From positions 1 to 33,837 of the forward strand of contig JAQSDW010000121.1 of NCBI GenBank assembly GCA_029946105.1: DNA of 33,837 bases, written 5' to 3'. Below are positions 15,983 through 24,233 of this stretch, piece after piece. A program made the translations under genes and the position numbers. This DNA is from Reyranella sp. (GTDB taxonomy: Bacteria; Pseudomonadota; Alphaproteobacteria; Reyranellales; Reyranellaceae). The notes under the pieces are model-generated. The model was not told where the DNA came from. It saw only the letters and a list, made by a program, of their open reading frames with translations, and did no database searches. The stretch's first letter is position 1, and every line of letters starts with the position of its first letter.

Positions 15983-16766
15983 GGGCGGCGCCTCTGGCGG
16001 TACGAATCGCCCGGCAGATGGTCACCATCTTGCCGATGGCGTGGTCGACGAAGGCTGCGACGCCCGCTTCAATACTCTCTGCCGACGCCGGTCGCTCGGC
16101 CGAGATGGCCCGTCCCAGGCGCCTTGCCGCCACCTGTGCTGCCGCACGGTTGCCGGCGATGGCGCGGTCGAGCGAACCATCAGCTTGTACCGGTTTGAGC
16201 GCCGTCTCGACCTTCATGAGGAAGGCAGGCGCATGTGCAAGGTGACGATACATGCTGGCCAGGATGAGCTGCCGCTGGTCACCAAAGCGGTTGAGCCTCA
16301 GCACCAGCGCCCAGGTCTCCGGCGAGACATCGGCCTCCGATACGAGTAACGGCAGCGTCACGTCGGGTGCCGTCAGGCGTGGCCCGCTGGCCGGAGCCGC
16401 CCCACCAGTCGCCTCGCCCCGTAGCCAGGCGACCAGGGCACCCAAGGCAAACAGGTTCATGGTGTTCGAATGGTCATAGCTCGCCAGCACAGCATCGATG
16501 CTGGGCGGCTGGTCGCCGGCAAGGCTTGCAAGCTTCGGCACGGCCATGGTTTCGCGGAAGCGCCGAGCCGCCTCGTCCGGCATGCCAGCCAGGTAGAGCG
16601 GCTTCACGGCGCTCCAGGCCCACGGCAAGGCGCCGTCGAAGGTTGCGAGATGGCGCCACACCAGATTGACCACGCGCACACCGATAGTGGCGCGAATGTC
16701 GGCGAACAGGTCGGCAATCTCGCCGGTCGCCGCAGCTTCGGCGACGGCCGGGAACGGATCGCTCAC
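15978..16766 (-). CDS. DehI-like (2-haloacid dehalogenase group I-related) protein
   Basis: The 262-residue helical protein resembles the cofactor-independent 2-haloacid dehalogenase family DehI: an N-terminal DIRATIGVRVVNLVWRHLATFDG-like block, LPWAWSAVKPLY, a middle YDHSN and a second-half FGDQRQLILASMY. By recollection the family's catalytic aspartate lies in such an S/G-D-x-x-x-L motif, which would be Asp163 here. The protein is shorter than the roughly 300-residue characterised members, so activity is uncertain. It starts with GTG overlapping the PhyH gene stop (GTGA), implying coupled translation, and is the last gene of the ABC-CaiB-ECH-PhyH run. If active it would turn a 2-haloacid into a 2-hydroxyacid; a non-dehalogenase role is equally possible. 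Confidence 0.6.
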   Translation of the reverse strand: MSDPFPAVAEAAATGEIADLFADIRATIGVRVVNLVWRHLATFDGALPWAWSAVKPLYLAGMPDEAARRFRETMAVPKLASLAGDQPPSIDAVLASYDHSNTMNLFALGALVAWLRGEATGGAAPASGPRLTAPDVTLPLLVSEADVSPETWALVLRLNRFGDQRQLILASMYRHLAHAPAFLMKVETALKPVQADGSLDRAIAGNRAAAQVAARRLGRAISAERPASAESIEAGVAAFVDHAIGKMVTICRAIRTARGAAL

Positions 16767-17644
16767 CCCGCCGCCTGCTTGGAATCCTGGCCGATCACGG
16801 TGAAGAACGAGGCCGTCTTGGGCTGCTTGGGCAATTCAACCAGTCCTTCCTTCAGGCGCGCGAACTTCGCTTCCGTTCCACGCACGATGCGGCCTTCGTT
16901 GAGGCTCGGCATCGGGTTGCGCGCGATCGGCACCGCGTCGGCGGCGGTGTAGACGCAGATATAGAGGCCGCGCGACTTGTCCGAGCCGTTGGCGGCCGAA
17001 CCATGCAGCAGCCTGGTGTGCATCAGGCAGACGCTACCGGCCTTGCCGTAACACGGCACTGACTGTGCCAATGCCTTCTTTTCTTCATCGGCCGCGACAG
17101 CGCCGGTGAAGCGCTCGCCGTCGAACAGCGACAGCACCGGCCCTTTGTGCGAACCCGGCACGACCGTGAGCGCGCCATTGCTCTCGTCGATATCGTCGAG
17201 GAACAGCAGCGCCGTCACGATGTCGTCGTTAGTGTGCGGCGTGTAGGAGAAGTCCTGGTGGTAGGAGACCTCGGTCTTGGCCCCGGGCAGCTTCAGGTTG
17301 ATCTTGCAGTGGTGGAACTTGAGGTTCGGACCGACCAGCTCGGCCACCATCTCCACCATGCGCGCATCGAGCATCACCTCGCGATAGGCATCGGAAATGT
17401 CGGACGGGTTGTTGATCCGCCGCAGCGCAGGCTTTTCAGCCGTGTGCTCGACACCCATGTCGTAACGCGGCCTGCCGTCGATCGTAGGCGGCCCGAATGG
17501 CGCGGAATGTGCCCGGCTCTGCTCGACCCAGGACGCGATCTCTGCCTTAAGCGCTGCAAGCTGGGCCGGCGTGACGGCCGCCTCGGCCACGAGATATCCG
17601 TCGCGCCAAAAGGCGTCGCGCTGCTGCTGCGTCAACACGGGCAT
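16763..17644 (-). CDS. Phytanoyl-CoA dioxygenase (PhyH) family protein
   Basis: The 293-residue Fe(II)/2-oxoglutarate oxygenase has the metal triad visible as His129 and Asp131 (SYHQDFS) and His214 (LLHGSAAN), with Arg225 (KSRGLYI) for 2-oxoglutarate. Supporting phrases are LLFLDDIDESNGALTVVPGSHKG and RDGYLVAEAAVT at the N-terminus. Members hydroxylate acyl-CoAs, ectoine, quorum signals and other small acids. ATG 17644 was chosen because GGGAGG lies 5 bases upstream; the frame opens at 17734. It follows the crotonase gene by 11 bases and overlaps the DehI-like gene. Association with CoA enzymes suggests alpha- or beta-hydroxylation of an acyl-CoA or acid, by inference. Confidence 0.88.
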   Translation of the reverse strand: MPVLTQQQRDAFWRDGYLVAEAAVTPAQLAALKAEIASWVEQSRAHSAPFGPPTIDGRPRYDMGVEHTAEKPALRRINNPSDISDAYREVMLDARMVEMVAELVGPNLKFHHCKINLKLPGAKTEVSYHQDFSYTPHTNDDIVTALLFLDDIDESNGALTVVPGSHKGPVLSLFDGERFTGAVAADEEKKALAQSVPCYGKAGSVCLMHTRLLHGSAANGSDKSRGLYICVYTAADAVPIARNPMPSLNEGRIVRGTEAKFARLKEGLVELPKQPKTASFFTVIGQDSKQAAG

Positions 17645-17655
17645 GACCGCCTCCC

Positions 17656-18453
17656 TTAGCGTCCCTTGAACACCGGCCGGCGCTTTTCCATGAATGCGGT
17701 GCGGCCTTCCTTGTAGTCTTCCGAGTCGAAGCACTCCTTCACCAACCCGCTGAGGCGGGCGAAGTCGGGCTTGCTGTCGAGCCGGGTAAGCTCCTCGATG
17801 GTGCGCTTGGCAGCATGTATGGTGAGTGGCGCATTTTCGCCGATCATCTTGCAGTAGTTGTCGACATAGGTGTCGAGTTCGGCATCGGGCACAACGCGGG
17901 TCATCAGGCCCATGCCGAATGCCTCCTGAGCGGAGAAGTGCCGCGCCGTGAAGAAGATTTCCTTGGCATGTGATGGTCCGACCAGATCCGTCAGGATCTT
18001 CAAGCCGCTGGCGCGGTAGCCGAGGCCGAGACGCGCCGCCGGTACACCGAACTTGCTAATGTCGGAGGCGATGCGGATGTCGCAGTTCAGCGACACCGCG
18101 AGCCCGCCGCCGATGCAGTAGCCACGAATACGGGCAATCGTTGGCTTGGAACACTTGACGAGCCGGGCGTTCGCAACCTCACCGATCTTGTCGTAGTAGG
18201 CCACTTGCTCTGGCGTGTTGCGTGCCTTCTCGAATTCCGAGATGTCGGCACCCGACACGAAGGCCTTGTCGCCGGCGCCGGTGACAACGACAACGCGGAT
18301 CGCCGGATCCTTCTCGAACTCGTCGAGGATGACCGGAATCGCCTCCCACATGTCGGTCGAGGTGGCGTTGTGCTTCTGAGGCTTGTTGAAGACGAGCCGG
18401 CCGACCGGTCCCGCCTTCTCTGCGATCATGTTGGGAGTGGGGCTGAAGTTCAT
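17656..18453 (-). CDS. Enoyl-CoA hydratase/isomerase (crotonase) family protein lacking the catalytic Glu pair
   Basis: The 265-residue crotonase-fold protein has the CoA-binding and oxyanion elements AFVSGADISEFE and IRGYCIGGGLAVSLNCDIRI. In classical hydratases the first glutamate follows GGGC and the second follows the P of FGxPE. Here these positions read GGG-L-A and FGVP-A, so both are alanine. Such 'PAARLGLGY' proteins form a recurrent subgroup of unclear reaction. The start at 18453 shares one base with the CoA-transferase stop (TGATG). The open frame continues upstream over that gene but is not homologous. Hydration is therefore doubtful; isomerase, hydrolase or ligand-holding roles are alternatives. 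Confidence 0.85.
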   Translation of the reverse strand: MNFSPTPNMIAEKAGPVGRLVFNKPQKHNATSTDMWEAIPVILDEFEKDPAIRVVVVTGAGDKAFVSGADISEFEKARNTPEQVAYYDKIGEVANARLVKCSKPTIARIRGYCIGGGLAVSLNCDIRIASDISKFGVPAARLGLGYRASGLKILTDLVGPSHAKEIFFTARHFSAQEAFGMGLMTRVVPDAELDTYVDNYCKMIGENAPLTIHAAKRTIEELTRLDSKPDFARLSGLVKECFDSEDYKEGRTAFMEKRRPVFKGR

Positions 18454-19631
18454 CAGATCACCTTGCGCTTGCGGAAGTCGGCGATGGCGCTGGCGTCGTA
18501 GCCGAACTCCGCCAACACGCTCTCGGTGTGCTCGCCCTGCTCCGGCGTCGCCGACTTCATCTCGAACGGGGTGCGGCTCATGTTGATCGCCTGGCCGATC
18601 AGCTCGATGTCGCCAAGCTTGGGCGATTTCACGGGATGCGCCATCTTGAGATGCTTGACCTGCGGGTCGGCGAACATCTCGTCCATCTTGTAGATCGGCC
18701 CGGCCGGAACGCCGGCCTTGTTCAGCTTCTCGACCGCCTCGGCGCTGGTGAAGGCGGCCATCCGTTTGTCGATCTCCTCGTTCAGCACGTCGCGGTGCTT
18801 CACCCGCGCCTTGGCCGTGGAGAAACGCTCGTCGGTCAGCAGCTCCGGCGCTTTGATGCTCTCGCAGAAGCGCTTGTAAATGTGGTCGCCCGACGCCGCG
18901 ATATTGATGTAGCCATCGCTGGTCTTGAATACCCCGGTCGGGATTCCGGTCGGATGGTTGTTGCCGGCCTGGCCCGGCACTTCCTTGGCGATGGTCCAGC
19001 GCGCGGCCTGGAAGTCGCACATCGAGATCATCGCCTGCAGCAGCGAACTCGACACCCACTGCCCCTGCCCCGAAACCTCGCGCTCGAGCAAGGCGGTCAG
19101 GCAGCCGATAGCACAATGCAACCCCGCACCCACGTCGGCGACGGCTATGCCGGCGCGGACCGGGCCGCCGCCCGGTTGTCCGGTGACCCACATGATGCCG
19201 CCCATACCCTGGGCGATCTGGTCGAAGCCGGCGCGCTCGGCATAAGGCCCGTCCTGGCCGAAGCCGGAGATCGAACCCAGCACGATCCTGGGATTCACCT
19301 TCTTCAGGCTTTCATAGTCGATGCCGAGGCGGAACTTCACGTCGGCACGGTAGTTCTCGATCACCACGTCAGCCTTCTCGACCATCTTCATGAAGACGGC
19401 CTTGCCGTCCGGCTCCTTGAGGTTGAGCGTGATCGAGCGCTTGTTGCGGTGGAGATTCTGGAAGTCGGGCCCATGGCGCGGGCCGCCCATGTCGGCGTCG
19501 CCGGCTCCGGGCGGCATCTCGATCTTGATGACGTTGGCGCCCCAGTCGGCGAAGTAGCGCACGGCGGTCGGGCCGGCGCGCACGCGCGTGAGGTCAAGGA
19601 CGGTAAAGCGGGCAAGCGGTCCAGCGGTCAT
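18453..19631 (-). CDS. CaiB/BaiF family CoA-transferase
   Basis: The 392-residue class III CoA-transferase moves CoA between carboxylic acids. It has VLDLTRVRAGP at the N-terminus, NLHRNKRSITLNLK (59-72), VVIENYR (89-95) and the catalytic aspartate in GIAVADVGAG (Asp166). The ATG at 19631 starts the family sequence with a weak GAGTGAG ribosome site. It lies 22 bases downstream of the ABC ATPase gene and overlaps the crotonase gene by one base. It is probably the CoA-activation step for whatever the adjacent importer brings in. Confidence 0.92.
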   Translation of the reverse strand: MTAGPLARFTVLDLTRVRAGPTAVRYFADWGANVIKIEMPPGAGDADMGGPRHGPDFQNLHRNKRSITLNLKEPDGKAVFMKMVEKADVVIENYRADVKFRLGIDYESLKKVNPRIVLGSISGFGQDGPYAERAGFDQIAQGMGGIMWVTGQPGGGPVRAGIAVADVGAGLHCAIGCLTALLEREVSGQGQWVSSSLLQAMISMCDFQAARWTIAKEVPGQAGNNHPTGIPTGVFKTSDGYINIAASGDHIYKRFCESIKAPELLTDERFSTAKARVKHRDVLNEEIDKRMAAFTSAEAVEKLNKAGVPAGPIYKMDEMFADPQVKHLKMAHPVKSPKLGDIELIGQAINMSRTPFEMKSATPEQGEHTESVLAEFGYDASAIADFRKRKVI

Positions 19632-19653
19632 GATCTCACTCTGGGTTAAAAGA

Positions 19654-20715
19654 CTATTCTACGCGTACCATGGCGGCGGGATCGATCTCCAACCAGACAT
19701 GGCTGCCGACCTCGAAAACCAGGGTCGGCGAGGTGGAAACCCGAATGGCCTTGACGCCACCCAGCGGCCGCGCCTGGTAATCCCAATACTCGCCGAGATA
19801 GGCCCGGTCGGTAATCTCCGCCTCGACAGCAAGTCCCGGGCCAGTCGGCTTCTGGGCGCTCAGCCCAACCGCCTGCGGCCGCAGGGAATAGAGCAGTGGC
19901 CCGGCGCCATCGGCACGCTCGACCGCAGTGGCCGGTGCCGTAAAGCCGTCGAAACGTACGTCGCTGCCTTGCCGGGCGCCTTCCAGGAAGTTCGTGCGAC
20001 CGATGAAGCCCGCCACGAAGCGGCTCTTCGGCCGGCCGTAGAGGATGTGCGGGGCATCGACCTGCTCGATCCGGCCCTTGTTCATGACGACGATGCGGTC
20101 CGAGGTCACCATGGCCTCGGACTGGTCGTGCGTGACGTAGACGGTGGTGATCTTGAATTCATCATGCAGCCGGCGGATCTCGAAGCGCATCTCCTCACGC
20201 AGGTTGGCGTCGAGGTTGCTGAGCGGCTCATCGAGCAACAGCACTTCGGGCTCGACGACGATCGCGCGCGCCAGCGCCACGCGCTGCTGTTGGCCGCCCG
20301 ACAGTTCCGACGGATAGCGGTTCTTGAGGTTGCGCATCTGGACAACATCGAGGATGGCGTCGACGCGGCGGTCGATCTCGGCGCGCGACATTTTGCGGAC
20401 CTGCAAGCCGAAGCCAACGTTTTCGCCCACCGTCATGTTGGGCCAGATGGCATAGCTCTGAAAGATCATAGACATGCGCCGCCGCTCGGGCGGAACGACG
20501 CCCGACGGCGCGGAGATCTGCTGGCCGTCCATCTCGATCGTGCCGGTGCTGGGCGGCGCGAAGCCCGCGATCATGCGCAGGGTCGTGGTCTTGCCGCAGC
20601 CCGACGGTCCCAACAGCGAGACGAACTCGCCCTTCTGCAGTTCGAGGGAGAAATCGGCGACCGCCTCGAACGCGCCATAGCGACGCGAAACGTTCTTCAG
20701 GACGAGCTTGCTCAT
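19654..20715 (-). CDS. ABC transporter ATPase, ferric/spermidine (PotA-like) type
   Basis: The 353-residue ATPase has Walker A GPSGCGKTT (36-44), signature LSGGQQQR (138-145), Walker B VLLLDEP (158-164) and a C-terminal TOBE-like region from about 280. The arrangement, including PERRRMSMIFQSYAIWPNMTVGENVGFGL, is typical of the ferric-iron/putrescine/2-aminoethylphosphonate ATPase class. The start overlaps the permease stop (ATGA). It powers the permease and receptor encoded just upstream. Confidence 0.92.
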   Translation of the reverse strand: MSKLVLKNVSRRYGAFEAVADFSLELQKGEFVSLLGPSGCGKTTTLRMIAGFAPPSTGTIEMDGQQISAPSGVVPPERRRMSMIFQSYAIWPNMTVGENVGFGLQVRKMSRAEIDRRVDAILDVVQMRNLKNRYPSELSGGQQQRVALARAIVVEPEVLLLDEPLSNLDANLREEMRFEIRRLHDEFKITTVYVTHDQSEAMVTSDRIVVMNKGRIEQVDAPHILYGRPKSRFVAGFIGRTNFLEGARQGSDVRFDGFTAPATAVERADGAGPLLYSLRPQAVGLSAQKPTGPGLAVEAEITDRAYLGEYWDYQARPLGGVKAIRVSTSPTLVFEVGSHVWLEIDPAAMVRVE

Positions 20716-22439
20716 GTCGCAGTCCGCCGCAGCATGAAGTCGCGCCCGAGCGCGCGTTGGCCGAGATAGAGCAGCGGTAGCGTCAGAAGCTGGAGGATCA
20801 GGGCCAGCGCCGAGAGGTATTCGAAGTTCCCCTCCTCGCTCATGTCGAAAATCATGACGGACGCCACCTTGGTGTTGGGACCATAAAGAAAGATCGCGGA
20901 CGACAGCTCGCGTGTCGCCGGAATGAAAATCAGCAGCCAGGCGCCCAGCAGGCTACGCTTGAGCAGCGGCGCCACGACCCGGCGTAGCGCCATCAGGCGG
21001 CTGCCGCCCAGCACCCGGACGGCCTCCTCCATTTCCGGATTGAGGCTGCGAAGAGCTGCACTGGCATTGACGTAGCCGATCGGCAGGAAGCGTGTGGTGA
21101 ACGCCAGGATCAGAATGAGTGCGGTGCCATAGAGCGAAAGCGGCGGCGGCGCGTAGGCCGCATAGAAGCCGATCGCCAGCACGACGCCCGGGATGACGAA
21201 GGGCGCGACGCAAAGGAAGCCCAGCACCTCGGCGAAGGGCACCAGCCGGCGGGTCACGATATAGGCAATGCCGAGCGTGATCAGCACAGCCGCCGTGGCC
21301 GCGGCGCCGGCGTAGAGGAAGCTGTTGATCACCGACTGTGCCGCCGTCGCGTGCTCGAACAGCACGAAGTTGAAATTGCGCAGCGTGATGTTGTCGAGCG
21401 AGAAGCCCCGCCCCCACGCCTTGGCGAACGACGACTGCACCAGGAAGATGTAGGGCAGGAACACCGACAAGGTCGCCACGAACATGGCATAGCCGAATAT
21501 CGCCCAGCGCCACGGCCCGAGCCGGATCGGCCGCCGTTCGCCGCCCTTGCCGGTCAGCGTCGCGAATCCCTTGCGGGAGGTGATCAGGCGCTGCGCCAGG
21601 ATCAGCAGGACGGTCACGCCGAGCAGCGGCATGGCGTAGGCCGCTGCCACCTCGACCCGCACGGGATTGCCGAAGAACTGGTAGAGCTGCGTCGTCACCA
21701 CGTTGAAGCGCGCGGGAATCGCGATCATGGCCGGCGACGCGAAGAGCGCGATGGCCTCCAGGAAGCAGATGATGAGACCGCCCAGGATCGCCGGCAGGGC
21801 GAGCGGCAGGGTGACGCGCCGCATCGTGCGCCAGGTCCCCGCCCCCAGGATGTTGGCGGCGTCCTCCATCTCCGACGACACCAGCTCGAGCGCCGCCGTG
21901 GTGAAGATGAAGATATAGGGGAAGGAATAGAGCGCGATGACGACGACCAGGCCGGTGAAGCTGTAGATGTTGAACGGCCCTGCTTCGGCGCCGGTCACGA
22001 ACATGAAAAAGCGGTTGAGCCAGCCCGCGTTGGGCCCGGCGAGCAGGATCCACGCCACCGCGCCGGTATAGGGCGGCGTGATGAAGGTCGCGAGCACCAG
22101 CATGCGGGTGAAGCCGCGTCCCGGCATGTCGGTCCGTGCCACACCCCAGGCGAGCGGAATGGCGAAGGCGCCCGCCAGGAGCGCCGCGCCGGCGCCCAGT
22201 TGAAGGGAATTGAACAGGGCGTCGATGTAGCGCGCGCGTCCGTAGGCCGTGGCGTAGTTGGACAGGGTGAAATCGCCGGTGCGCTCAGCCTGGAAGCTGG
22301 TGATCACGAGATAGACGAACGGACTCACCACCAGGATCAGGAGGATCGCGATGATCGCGATCCACAGAAGCCATGTCATGTCCCAGCGGCTGGCGCGCGG
22401 AATTCCCGCCGGCATCGCCTCGCCCGTGGACGCCGTCAT
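20712..22439 (-). CDS. Fused two-domain ABC permease, ferric-type (FbpB/AfuB-like)
   Basis: This protein of about 575 residues holds two permease halves in one chain, each with an EAA-type loop: EMEDAANILGAGTWRTMRRV (near 190) and EMEEAVRVLGGSRLMALRRV (near 470). About twelve hydrophobic spans are visible. Such duplicated permeases belong to the ferric-iron, thiamine and aminoethylphosphonate importer class. A GTG at 22445 could also start the protein; ATG 22439 is preferred, 8 bases after the receptor stop. No strong Shine-Dalgarno is present, so coupling to the receptor gene is likely. The ligand cannot be inferred from the permease. Confidence 0.92.
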   Translation of the reverse strand: MTASTGEAMPAGIPRASRWDMTWLLWIAIIAILLILVVSPFVYLVITSFQAERTGDFTLSNYATAYGRARYIDALFNSLQLGAGAALLAGAFAIPLAWGVARTDMPGRGFTRMLVLATFITPPYTGAVAWILLAGPNAGWLNRFFMFVTGAEAGPFNIYSFTGLVVVIALYSFPYIFIFTTAALELVSSEMEDAANILGAGTWRTMRRVTLPLALPAILGGLIICFLEAIALFASPAMIAIPARFNVVTTQLYQFFGNPVRVEVAAAYAMPLLGVTVLLILAQRLITSRKGFATLTGKGGERRPIRLGPWRWAIFGYAMFVATLSVFLPYIFLVQSSFAKAWGRGFSLDNITLRNFNFVLFEHATAAQSVINSFLYAGAAATAAVLITLGIAYIVTRRLVPFAEVLGFLCVAPFVIPGVVLAIGFYAAYAPPPLSLYGTALILILAFTTRFLPIGYVNASAALRSLNPEMEEAVRVLGGSRLMALRRVVAPLLKRSLLGAWLLIFIPATRELSSAIFLYGPNTKVASVMIFDMSEEGNFEYLSALALILQLLTLPLLYLGQRALGRDFMLRRTAT

Positions 22440-22447
22440 CGCCACCG

Positions 22448-23467
22448 TCAGTTACCGAACGTGTCGCGCCACTGCTCGATCACCTGCGGGATGCCCTTCT
22501 CGACCTCTTCGACCGTCGGGCGGATCACCTTGATCTTGGAGATCGGCTGGGTCCCCGGGGCGCCGGGAACCTCCGGCCGCAGCGGAATACCGAAATGCTT
22601 GGCGTTGATCTCGGACGCTTCGATCGAATAGAGGAACTCCATGAAGAGGCGCGCCGCGTTCGGGTGCTTCGTTCCCTTGACGATCGACGACGGCGAGATG
22701 ATCAGCACTGAGCCGTCAGTCGGATAGTTGACGGCTAGCGGATTGCCGCGCGCAGCGCTGAACAGGGTCGAGCCGTCCGCGCCGGCAGCGACCAGGCGCT
22801 CGCCGGCAACCAGCGCCGTCACGGTGTCGTTGATCGAACGACCAATCTGCGGCTTGTTCTTCTCGAGACTGTCGAAATACTTCCACTCGTAGAGCTTCTT
22901 CATCGACAGCACCCAGGTGCCGACGTAGCCTGAAAACGCCGGGTGTCCGGTCGAGACCTTGCCCTTCCACTTGATGTCGAGAAGGTCGGTCCACTTCTTG
23001 GGCGCGTCCTCTGCCTTCACCTTGGCGCTGTTGTAAGTCAGCACGACCTGACCGGCCGCCGTGGGATGATAATAGCCATCCGGGTCGAAATTGCGGAAGG
23101 CCGCATCGATCTTGGGGGCGTTCTCCGGGATGTATTTGTCGAACTTGCCCTCTGCCTTCAGACGCGCATAGTGGCCGAGGTCGGTCGACGAGAACACGTC
23201 GCAGATGGTTTGGTTGTTTTTCATGTCCTGCAGCAGGCGCTGATAGGCGACCTGGGCGGTGGTCCGCACGACATTGACCTTGATGCCGTAGGTCTTGGTG
23301 AAGGCCCGCCCGAGATCCTCCGCGCCTTCGGAAGTGTAGTGCGCGACGTACCAGGTGAGTTCGCCTTCCTTCTTGGCGGCTTCCTCGAGTGCCTTGAGAT
23401 CGGCCCGCGCCGACATGGGTGCCAGGGCAAGAGCAGTAACGATAGCAAGACGTCCCAGAATCTTCAT
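22448..23467 (-). CDS. Ferric-type ABC transporter substrate-binding protein
   Basis: The 339-residue exported receptor has a signal peptide (MKILGRLAIVTALALAPMSA, cleavage near ARA) followed by LKALEEAAKKEGELTWY, the standard opening of the FbpA/AfuA-like family, then DVFSSTDLGHYARLKAEGKF and WTDLLDIKWKGKV. I do not see an adjacent tyrosine pair at the C-terminal iron-binding position (a YY occurs only earlier, in DGYYHP), so ferric iron is not favoured. The ATG at 23467 has GGGAGGA directly upstream; the longer frame to 23785 overlaps the divergent methyltransferase. It heads the run of importer plus CoA-enzyme genes, so an organic acid ligand is inferred. Confidence 0.9.
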   Translation of the reverse strand: MKILGRLAIVTALALAPMSARADLKALEEAAKKEGELTWYVAHYTSEGAEDLGRAFTKTYGIKVNVVRTTAQVAYQRLLQDMKNNQTICDVFSSTDLGHYARLKAEGKFDKYIPENAPKIDAAFRNFDPDGYYHPTAAGQVVLTYNSAKVKAEDAPKKWTDLLDIKWKGKVSTGHPAFSGYVGTWVLSMKKLYEWKYFDSLEKNKPQIGRSINDTVTALVAGERLVAAGADGSTLFSAARGNPLAVNYPTDGSVLIISPSSIVKGTKHPNAARLFMEFLYSIEASEINAKHFGIPLRPEVPGAPGTQPISKIKVIRPTVEEVEKGIPQVIEQWRDTFGN

Positions 23468-23560
23468 GAATTCCTCCCAGATAACGGCCTTATTTTTATT
23501 GGGTAGGATACGATCACAGCGAGAGCCACGCGACAAGCGCGGGCCGACAAGAGGACGCGC
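23468..23560. promoter_or_regulatory. divergent promoter region, importer operon / methyltransferase operon
   Basis: The 93-base gap separates the start codons of two long opposing transcription units, so promoters for both should lie here. It contains an A/T-rich block (TTATTTTTATT, 23490-23500) unlike the surrounding GC-rich DNA, and plus-strand -10-like hexamers TAGGAT (23504-23509) and TACGAT (23509-23514). No confident -35 partner was found. Ribosome sites are GGGAGGA (minus) and AGAGGA (plus). Confidence 0.4.
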
Positions 23561-24166
23561 ATGACGGAAAACGAACAATCCGCCGGATGGGCTGCGTACT
23601 ACGACAAGCTTCGCGATCGTCCGCCGCGCAAAACGCTGCTGGCCGCACTCGACGCCTTCGGCGCCACGCCACCGGGCGCGCTCGCTCTCGATCTCGGCTG
23701 CGGCGACGGTCGCGACGCCATCGAAATGCTGCGACGAGGCTGGCGCGTCGTGGCGGTCGACGCCGAACCCGAGGCTTTGCGGCAATTGCAGGCGCGGCTC
23801 CTTCCTCCCGACAGTGATGTGACGCCCGTCGTTGCCCGCTTCGAGGAAGTCCCGATCCCGCTTGGCGCATCCCTGGTCAATTCGAGCTTCGCCATGCCTC
23901 TATGTGAGCCGACGGCCTTCCGCGCGCTGTGGGGCCGTATCCGGGAAGGCCTTCCATCGGGCGGCCGCTTCAGTGGCCAATGGTACGGTCCGCGCGACAG
24001 CTGGGTCGACCGACCCGGCATCACTTTCCTGCGTCGCGACGAGGCGCTTGCGATGTTGGAAGGCCTCGACCTCGAGATGTTCGAGGAAGAGGAAGCCGAC
24101 GGCGTCACACCGCGGGGCAAATCGAAACACTGGCACATCTTCCATATCGTTGCGCGGAAGCCGTGA
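23561..24166 (+). CDS. Class I SAM-dependent methyltransferase
   Basis: The 201-residue protein has the SAM-binding motif I ALDLGCGDGRDAIEML (42-57) and an acidic end of strand 2 (VVAVDAEP, Asp67), with motif IV-like SSFAMPL and a post-domain LPSGGRFSGQWYG. The methyl acceptor is unknown; small-molecule methyltransferases of this size act on tellurite, thiols, acids and others. AGAGGA precedes the ATG. It is the first gene of the plus-strand unit and lies 67 bases before the MmgE/PrpD gene, so cotranscription is likely but a functional link to the catabolic genes is only inferred. Confidence 0.8.
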   Translation: MTENEQSAGWAAYYDKLRDRPPRKTLLAALDAFGATPPGALALDLGCGDGRDAIEMLRRGWRVVAVDAEPEALRQLQARLLPPDSDVTPVVARFEEVPIPLGASLVNSSFAMPLCEPTAFRALWGRIREGLPSGGRFSGQWYGPRDSWVDRPGITFLRRDEALAMLEGLDLEMFEEEEADGVTPRGKSKHWHIFHIVARKP

Positions 24167-24233
24167 TGCCGGCCGAAGTGGACAAGGCAGCGGCCGGTGT
24201 CCGACACTCCGGCGCCCGATCGAAGGAGGTTCC

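Noticed and set aside
22448..23467. Ferric iron as the ligand of the FbpA-like receptor
   Set aside because: No tyrosine pair at the usual C-terminal iron site, and the operon continues into CoA-acid enzymes rather than iron genes.
24167..24233. CCGGCCG / CGGCCGG inverted repeat between methyltransferase and PrpD-like genes
   Set aside because: Seven-base GC-only arms that are also self-complementary are common by chance in this DNA; no T-run or start-codon relation.
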